Positions 58,018 to 64,000 of a stretch of 64,000 bases of DNA are shown here, piece after piece. The stretch is from Iris pallida (taxonomy: Eukaryota; Streptophyta; Magnoliopsida; Asparagales; Iridaceae). A program made the position numbers and the translations under genes. The stretch lies in the NCBI GenBank assembly GCA_029216955.1, contig JANAVB010010791.1, positions 7,304,567 through 7,368,566 on the forward strand, given 5' to 3'. The notes beneath the pieces were generated by a model that did no database searches, was not told where the DNA came from, and saw only the letters and a program-made list of their open reading frames with translations. How positions within the stretch are numbered: position 1 is the first letter of the stretch; each line of letters begins with the position of its first letter.

Positions 58018-58723
58018 GCAACTGCCCAGAACGTACAAATGCACGTTCTGCTGCAAGTTGCGCCAACTGCGCGCACCCTGCGCTCTTTGCACTCCGCGCA
58101 CTGAGCCACTTGCGCCAACCTGCGCCACTGTGCGCACTGTGCCACTGCGCAACCTACGTGACCTGCGCCACCTTGTGCCACTCGTGCAACATGCGCCACG
58201 CACGCAACTTGCACAACGTACGCAACGTGCGCAACCGGCGCACCCGGCGCAACCTGTGCGCAACCTGTACGCAACCTGGCGCGCAACCTGGCACGCACCC
58301 TGGTCGCGTAAACTGTGGCACGCAACGTGGTAGCGCAACTGGCTCGCGCAACGAGCGCAACTAAAGCGCACTATGCGCATAGCGACGATGCTAACGTGCT
58401 AAGTGCAAAGTGCGCCAACAAAATGCCACATTACGCCTCATGAGCCCATGAGCCCGAGTCCGAGTCCGAGTCCGAGTCGCTAAGCCCCTACAGGGCTTAG
58501 CTCCCATAGAAATAAATTTCCCAAGAGCAAAAAGCTTGAATGCTTTCTATTGTTGATTTAGCCTTTTTCCTATTAGAAAAATAATCCCACATGGCACACC
58601 CATGTGCACCTCTACACCACATGTGCATCTCTAAACTAGCAAAGCTAATATATAGAGATACAACTCCTTTGGTCTAGCTGATGTGGGACTAAAATTCACT
58701 TTGTAAAAGATCAAAACCCAACA
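58018..58723 (-). repeat. Copia BC 5' LTR, upstream half
   Basis: The minus strand starts TGTTGGGTTTTGATC at 58723 and follows A's LTR (CCCACATCAGCTAGACC, CTCATGAGGCGTAATGTGGC), then a GCGCA-rich array at 58050-58425. It joins 48699 when F is removed. TAATA (58724-58728) would be one half of its target duplication; the other half is not in place. Confidence 0.87.
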
Positions 58724-58917
58724 TAATATTCCATCAACATCCTATTTTAGATCATAATAAAAAATTTAAAATAAGAATTCTATTATATCTAAAATAGCAC
58801 AACACCAATTATGGACATCCAAATCAAATCAAATCAAATATTTAACTAGATTTGGATTCCACAAATATGTTGCTACCAAATCCAGACTGGACACCAACAA
58901 TCTCTCCCCCTCCAGTC
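58724..58917 (-). repeat. Element H: start of an older Copia 3' LTR plus polypurine tract
   Basis: The minus strand reads GACTGGAGGGGGAGAGAT (polypurine tract, 58900-58917), then TGTTGGTGTCCAGTCTGG (LTR start at 58899). 176 bp of LTR remain before BC cuts in at 58723. It is a different Copia family from A/BC and F. Confidence 0.65.
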
Positions 58918-59699
58918 TGATGAGAGGGTATTGACTCCATGTGTCCTCAACTCGACTCAATGCCTGTCGTTCCACGACAGAGGACCTGCCCCATGCCATT
59001 AATCTTCGATTCCTCGAGTTACTTTGCATCTTTCTTTGTTTCCAGCTCCTCGACCGTCACGTCGATATAGTTGTCATGCACAGCACCTCCTGTACTACTG
59101 GGATCCTGTCGATATCAATGACACGATCAAGACCGAAGTCCCTAACGATCAGCCTCACCGTATGTTTCGGAAGTATGTCCCCGACTTTTATCATCTATCG
59201 AAAAGTATTAACGTTCCGACGAGCTTTTTTACCCCTAGCCGGCGCAAGCAAGCGGACGGTACGGTTCTTCCGAGATTCGAACTCCTGAACCTGTCCACCT
59301 TCGTGTCCAAACTTAAAGCTCCTCGATATACATGTGTCATCGAGCAGAACATCACGTAATGTGCATGCCGTCGATGACCCACAACTCCACCTGAATTGTG
59401 TGAATGGTGATGCACCCGTCTCTGATTGAGTTTGCTGCAAACCTTGATCTCCTTCCTGGCTTCGAACTGCAGAAACTGATGTCGCTCCATAAACTTTGAC
59501 AAACCATCTGTCTCCAAAACTGGATTCGTAGAGCAAACCCCATCTGGAGACCGACAAGCTGTCATGGGACCGACAGACTGACCCTCAATCTTCGACTCAT
59601 CTGATTTATTAAAGGTTAGAATTTGTCCAGGTGACGTACGTCACCGCTATATACTTGTCTTCATCTTATGTTTGGTGTCCGTTAAACAGGGGTTGGTTT
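58918..59699. other. Unassigned sequence, perhaps H interior
   Basis: Several medium frames occur on both strands, none with a recognisable domain. On the minus strand it precedes H's polypurine tract, so part is probably H's 3' internal region. A B-box-like GAGTTCGAATCTC (minus, about 59270-59282) has no A box at tRNA spacing. Confidence 0.4.
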
Positions 59700-60165
59700 T
59701 GATCAGGTGGGTTAGCAAACGCTTCCGCACGCGCCCAACAATCGTTATCAGAGCGAGGTTCGTTCTGGTCTGATATCCAATAATGGGGGTAGGGCTCAAC
59801 CTTAATGATGACCTCGTGCTCCACTACACCGTCGAGAACTGCATCCGGGGGGTCGTCAAGGCACTCTTAGAGCTCGGTGTGGTCAACATGAACTGTAAGG
59901 CCAGACCGAATAGGAGGACGCCATTATACGTCGATGTCGAAATGGTGTATCCCGACATGGTCGTGGTGCTCCTCAATTACTATGTCGACCATCGAAGGAA
60001 CTACGCTGCTCGACATGCTTAGGTCCATCACTTCAGAGTTCTTGTTAAAGGGAGCGCTACCAGGGATGACGCACATCGAGCCCAATAAGCTCTGGTTTGG
60101 GTAATGTCCTTATTCAAGAAGGATCGAGGCTGCGACTAGCAACGCGAACATGTCGTGGCTGATGT
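59700..60165 (+). pseudogene. BOP-like: BLADE-ON-PETIOLE / NPR5-like ankyrin-region pseudogene
   Basis: From 59783 the frame reads MGVGLNLNDDLVLHYTVENC, then VVKALLELGVVNMN, RRTPLYVDVEMVYPDMVVVLL and NYYVD. This is clearly the ankyrin-repeat part of plant BOP/NPR5 co-activators (family pattern: LxLHYAVENC, VVKALLELGAADVN, TxLHxAAEMVSPDMVAVLLDHHAD). A stop ends it at 60022. About 10 bases on, in another frame, come LRSITSEFLLKGALPGMTHI and EPNKL, the next conserved block, with the last helix shortened by a deletion. Homology upstream of 59783 is weaker, perhaps to about 59700. The BTB domain is absent. Intact BOP proteins act in the nucleus with TGA factors to set leaf, petiole and abscission boundaries. 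This copy has stops, frameshifts and charge-changing substitutions, so it is non-functional. Confidence 0.8.
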
Positions 60166-60278
60166 AAGCGTCAGATACTCGTGGTTTCGATGACGTTCGT
60201 CACACTCTAGGGTATTTTCCATATAGGTTAGAAATCCCACCCAAATTTATTATATCTCCCTCTTCCCAACTAGGTGTG
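60166..60278. other. Spacer between BOP-like pseudogene and J
   Basis: Short AT-rich stretch with GACGTTCGTCAC, resembling GACGTACGTCAC at about 59632. Otherwise featureless. Confidence 0.4.
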
Positions 60279-60658
60279 TCATGACTCGCTCCCGAATAAT
60301 CGGATACGAGTCGGACACGCCCAGCCTTCGTCATGAGACACGACGAAGTAAGTTGTACCAATCTAGGGAAAGTCTAACCAGATAAACATGAACAAGTACA
60401 AATCATAACATCTATAAATGAATCCCAGAATCCAGCACACGTCTAAGAATTATTACATTCATCCATCTAAAATAAAGTTTGACTGTCTCAAGTACAAACA
60501 AAAATAAAAAAACTGCTAGGATAATGCACTAGGCTTCCTCAGCCTCTAAGTCTAGACCAACTCCAGCTGGCTCTACGGCATCTACAGGCTCTCGGCCATA
60601 GTAGGTGTCACACAATGCCTCCATCTCACCTGCAACATATCCTAGTCAGGAGCGAAGC

Positions 60659-61140
60659 AAAGTACAGTTCTAGGTAATGAACGAGAACATCATTAGATGG
60701 AAATAAGTACAGGAGACATGAGTATGAAATACAGGAAATGAACAGAAAAGTACAGGAATGTAAGTACATGAAATAAAGTATAAGAATGTAAACCATGTAC
60801 CTGAAGTACACGACGACATGTGCACAATATTTGAAATAAAACTAGCCTATGTGACCGACTAAGGGTAGTACAGGAGCATGTACAGGAGTACATGAATATC
60901 AGTATGGCTTAGGACCCGTGTGCACGATGCGAGGCCTAAGCTATCTAAATGAATATAGTAACCAGGGTTTGGTCACATAGCTAGTGTATTTCCCCACCCG
61001 ACACCAGTAAGTACAAGAATAGAAAATATATAGGTACAAGATATCGTGCCATGACGTGTCACAAGAAAGTACAAGATGTGTAAATGCACAAAATCATAGA
61101 AAAGTACTTGCCTTATTCCGGAAAGGTACAGGTAATCAGT
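60659..61140. repeat. AGTACAGGA-like degenerate repeats
   Basis: AAGTACAGGA, AGTACAAGA, AGTACATGA and GTACAGGTA recur some twenty times with irregular spacing. No protein frame is supported. Confidence 0.6.
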
Positions 61141-61540
61141 GGAGCTGGATGTCCTCCTGGTTTATTAAGTACAAGTTGGTTAACATCTAAATAATTACTG
61201 ACTAACCAATTACAGCTATTATCTAGCCTTAAACATGTGATGTAATAACTAACCAAGGTTTATCACTAGAGGTTGCAGGATTATAAACATATGGTTCACT
61301 TCCTAAAAGTGACATTGCTACTCCACTAAATTTATCCGAGAAAATTTATAATAAAATAGACAAGGTAACACTGAACATTATATGTGAAAAACTAACTTAG
61401 AGTAAAGGAATGAATTGAACATAAGTTATACCAAGATTTAGGATGCAGGTTATTGAATGATCAAGAACTTCTTTCTACTAAAGTCTATCTTTATACACAA
61501 AAGACTTAAATTGAAAACAAAGTCTTCCTTCTAGTGTACT

Positions 61541-61710
61541 AGTGTACTGAGATTGAATTCTCAGGTTTCAAAAAATTACCAAGACAATGCTATTGGAATC
61601 TCCAGTTCATTATATTACCAGGACACTGCATATGAAGTCCTAGGTTCATCAAATTGAACCAAGACTCTATATTCTGGAATCTCAGGTTTCCCAAACTGAA
61701 CCAAATTCCT
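61541..61710. repeat. ~41-bp degenerate tandem repeat
   Basis: About four units begin CCAAGACAATGC, CCAGGACACTGC, CCAAGACTCTAT, CCAAATTCC. Each continues with a (T)GGAATCTC(C/A)(A/G)GTT or GAAGTCCTAGGTT block and an AAATTGAA/ATATTA end. Old tandem duplication. Confidence 0.6.
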
Positions 61711-64000
61711 AATATATAATTCTAACCTCACTTTATAAAATTTCACATCATTCAATCATTTATACAAAAGCCTATATTTTACTGTTATGCAAGGTTAGGC
61801 CACATTCCTACTGTACTCACATTCCTGCTGTTATGCAGGGTGGTTCCCTGATAGCTAACAGGCCACATTCTACTGTTTATCAGTTATACACCCAAAATCA
61901 TTCAACTGTCATAACAATCCTAAATAGCCTAGGACATGTTCTCACAACTAAGTCTCCTCAAAACATTCTCAGGTTTGATCAGCTCATAGGCTCAAAATGA
62001 GAAAACAGGATCTACTCGACATCCCAAATGTCTGAATTTTAACCAAAACTGCAGTTCATACAGCACTACTGATTCCTAAAGTCCAAACAGGGGTTTAGAA
62101 CTATTGCCGAAAGAACAACCTAAACCAGAGCCTCTTTCAATAAATTATGTATCTTACAGGGATACACAATCACCACAGTCCAACTATTCTGTTCAGTTCA
62201 GTCCAGTCATTAATCTCCCTAATATATCGAGCAAAACAGAATTAATATGTGAAAACTGTTAGTAAACAGGAACTTAAGCAAAGCGTGATCTCATTCTCAG
62301 GCTCTTATCTAATATTTATGTATATACATGACATCCAGGTGATACATCCGAATATTACTTTAAACCTGGAATCCCATATTGATGATATCCAGTTCAAAAT
62401 GCAATTCCAAATGGCACTAATATCAGTACTACAATGGTACATTTATTTCATAGACATGAATTCTAAATTATTCTACTGATACATACATGAGGCTTGCTAA
62501 TTCCAACTGTAGAAAACAACTGGAAATAAACAGGTTTAGATTAGAATTGGATATCAAATATCAATCCTATTCGAAGCATGCATCATGATATCAGACCTGG
62601 GATTGAAACTAACTACCAAGATATCAGTCCTAAATTTGAACTAACATCAGATTTCTGACCTGATATTCAAACCAATTTGAATCAGCAAAATATTATCTAT
62701 CACTGATATAATTTCAAGATTTAATCTACAGATATTCCCATCCAATTCTCTTAACACATTCCTCCTTCTTAATGTCACAGTAATCTCTTATGCAAAATCA
62801 ACTTCAGAAATCAAATATCAGTCCTAAATTTCGTATGCATTGAATCCTAAGGTGAATAACCATTCATGCAATTTATCCTACAGTTTAGAATATACCTACT
62901 AGAAGTCAAACTCTCGTTACTAACTTTGAGTCGGACACGAGTTGCATGTGCCAGGTCCTGATATTTGAACAAGCAAAATAGGTACAACATTATGCAGTTA
63001 CCTACTGCACTAAAACAATAGGGTTCTCAAAATTAAAGGAATTAGTGTCTCGAAAACTCACCCTGTCCTCAATCCAAGATCACAATCAAGTTCATAAGTC
63101 CTTGAGCCCAGATTTGAATTGCTGTAAGGATATTTCCATCAACAGATGGAAATACAAAAAGTTTAAAATAAAAATTTGAGAACAACATAATGTCCTTGAG
63201 AATTTCCAAAGAAAATCGGAAGAACATCAGAGAGCACAGATCACTTACGATCTTGATCTCAGCTGCACAAAACTCGATCACAGCGTTCTTCTAATTCGAC
63301 CAGTTGATCTCACAGATCTGTGAAGAATCAAAGGATCGAAACGCTCGATTAAGTTTATAAACCACAAATTTCAAGGCAACGAGAATCGTTCAGATCAAGC
63401 ACTTACCAAATCAATGTTGAACTGAAAATCACAACGAAAATCTTCAAAAGATCCGCTTGATCTCAACTGTGAGTTCTAGGATGGGTTTGAAAGAGAATGC
63501 ATCAACTAGATTGATCTAGAGGCAGATCGATGAAATTTGAATTCAACAAATTCTCTAAACCTGAAATAAATTTACCTAGATTTAGAATATATGCCAGAGA
63601 AGAGGGGTTGCTGTGCCTCAGATCTCAAATGCCCATTGCGATGATCGTCGTCCCACCATGGTTGATCAATGAGTCGCTCGAGAAGAATGGATTGCTGAGG
63701 AGAGGTCAATTTGTGGCTTCCAAAGGAATTTCCACCATTGCCATGGTGTTGCAGAACTCAAAAAGGGAAGGAATGAAGGAAATGTAACAGAAAAGAAAAG
63801 GGTTTGTGGCTGTTATATAGGCAGTTGGCAAGAATCAAATGGAGGGAAAGTTTTAAGGTCACTCCACTAATCAAAACGGTTATAGCAGTTTTGAGATTTC
63901 AAATTTGTCTCCACACTTTACCATTCGGGAAGAAAAGTTTGGGGGAGGAAAAAGAAATGTCCAACTATTCTATAGGAGATGTAAAAGACTAAGGGTCTTT

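Larger units (their letters stand above)
28768..58723 (-). mobile_element. Copia element BC (sister of A), split by D/E and F
   Basis: The minus-strand 5' LTR start is at 58723. It is broken by F (48700-58017) and continues 48699 to about 48120. Gag runs from 48048 to 46860. D (with E inside) follows, then integrase-RT-RNase H 32255-30342, the 3' region and the 3' LTR (29284-28768). The two coding pieces share one family with A and complement each other. The roughly 0.3 kb expected between them is missing. Protease and knuckle residues are mutated and RT has a deletion, so it is dead. Confidence 0.82.
60279..64000 (-). repeat. Element J: probable long Gypsy LTR, start outside the window
   Basis: The minus-strand 3' end at 60279 reads CGGGAGCGAGTCATGACA, like the ends of the E, D and G2 LTRs (CGTGACA). 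Near the other side, a TATA box (CTATATAAC, minus, 63813-63821) is followed by a TC-rich leader, as in a U3-R boundary. No gag/pol and no primer-binding site are next to 60279, so it is truncated or solo. Short frames inside are not convincing genes. An alternative is ordinary intergenic DNA with a chance LTR-like end. Confidence 0.45.

Noticed and set aside
58829..59029. Minus-strand frame with GRSSVVERQ, which often shadows tRNA genes
   Set aside because: No A box, B box or cloverleaf could be made here.
59268..59284. B-box-like GAGTTCGAATCTC on the minus strand
   Set aside because: No A-box match at tRNA or SINE spacing, so a chance match is more likely.
59738..59760. TTATCAGAGCGAGG as a retroelement primer-binding site
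   Set aside because: No LTR end or partner LTR can be shown, and the stretch may be diverged BOP sequence. Kept only as a note.
60626..62479. Short frames as host exons
   Set aside because: No splice pattern, no conserved motif, and codon content is like the surrounding AT-rich repeat.
63530..63992. Plus-strand frames near the window end as a gene
   Set aside because: No recognisable domain. The opposite strand has a better TATA/leader arrangement fitting an LTR.

Overview
This window looks like plant nuclear DNA from repeat-rich, gene-poor chromatin. It contains LTR retrotransposons of plant Copia (Tork-like, SIRE-like) and Gypsy (chromovirus) lineages, a plant-type LINE remnant, foldback MITEs, tRNA-derived SINE-like units, long TA/TG microsatellites, and a decayed piece of the plant-specific BLADE-ON-PETIOLE (NPR5-like) gene. 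I see no intact host gene, no rRNA or tRNA gene, and no bacterial or organellar feature. I cannot name the species.

Layout. 1-4718: MITE-like ends, a LINE reverse-transcriptase remnant (split by a 185-bp foldback element), then a cluster of SINE-like units and foldback repeats embedded in TA microsatellites, and a second LINE scrap. 4719-28767: Copia element A (+ strand, decayed). It is split by a probable 4.2-kb solo LTR (element I, 7803-12023, with target duplication) and by Gypsy element G1 (14082-28203, + strand), which is itself split by Gypsy element G2 (17541-26015, - strand). At 28767/28768, A meets Copia element BC (- strand, same family) tail to tail inside their 3' LTRs, giving an imperfect inverted repeat of about 0.5 kb per arm. 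28768-58723: element BC, split by D (41635-46859, a coding-free, LARD-like Gypsy derivative), which is split by E (32256-41634, + strand, with an intact 1568-codon gag-pol frame). BC's 5' LTR is split by F (48700-58017, + strand), a complete SIRE-like Copia element with near-identical LTRs, a 5-bp target duplication and three long ORFs. 58724-58917: start of an older Copia LTR (H) with its polypurine tract. About 59700-60165: the BOP-like pseudogene. 60279-64000: probably one end of a long Gypsy LTR (J) on the - strand.

Relative ages, read from LTR differences by eye: F (2 differences seen over about 1.13 kb) and E (one substitution seen plus two length changes) are young. D (about 3%) and G1 (about 4-5%) are older. 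A, BC and the LINE pieces are oldest. A deletion at 32255/32256 removed the start of E's 5' LTR, the rest of D's second LTR and roughly 0.3 kb of BC, so it happened after the young element E arrived.

The most interesting signal is in F. The third ORF (envelope-like / 'plant transposon protein' type) is preceded by its own promoter-like block. That block repeats the near-palindromic CCGA(A/G)(C/T)TCGG array and CACCTATAAAT box found in the element's LTR, which suggests separate transcription of ORF3. Also notable are GCGCA/TGCGCA arrays found independently in a Copia LTR and an unrelated Gypsy LTR, and the decayed BOP fragment.
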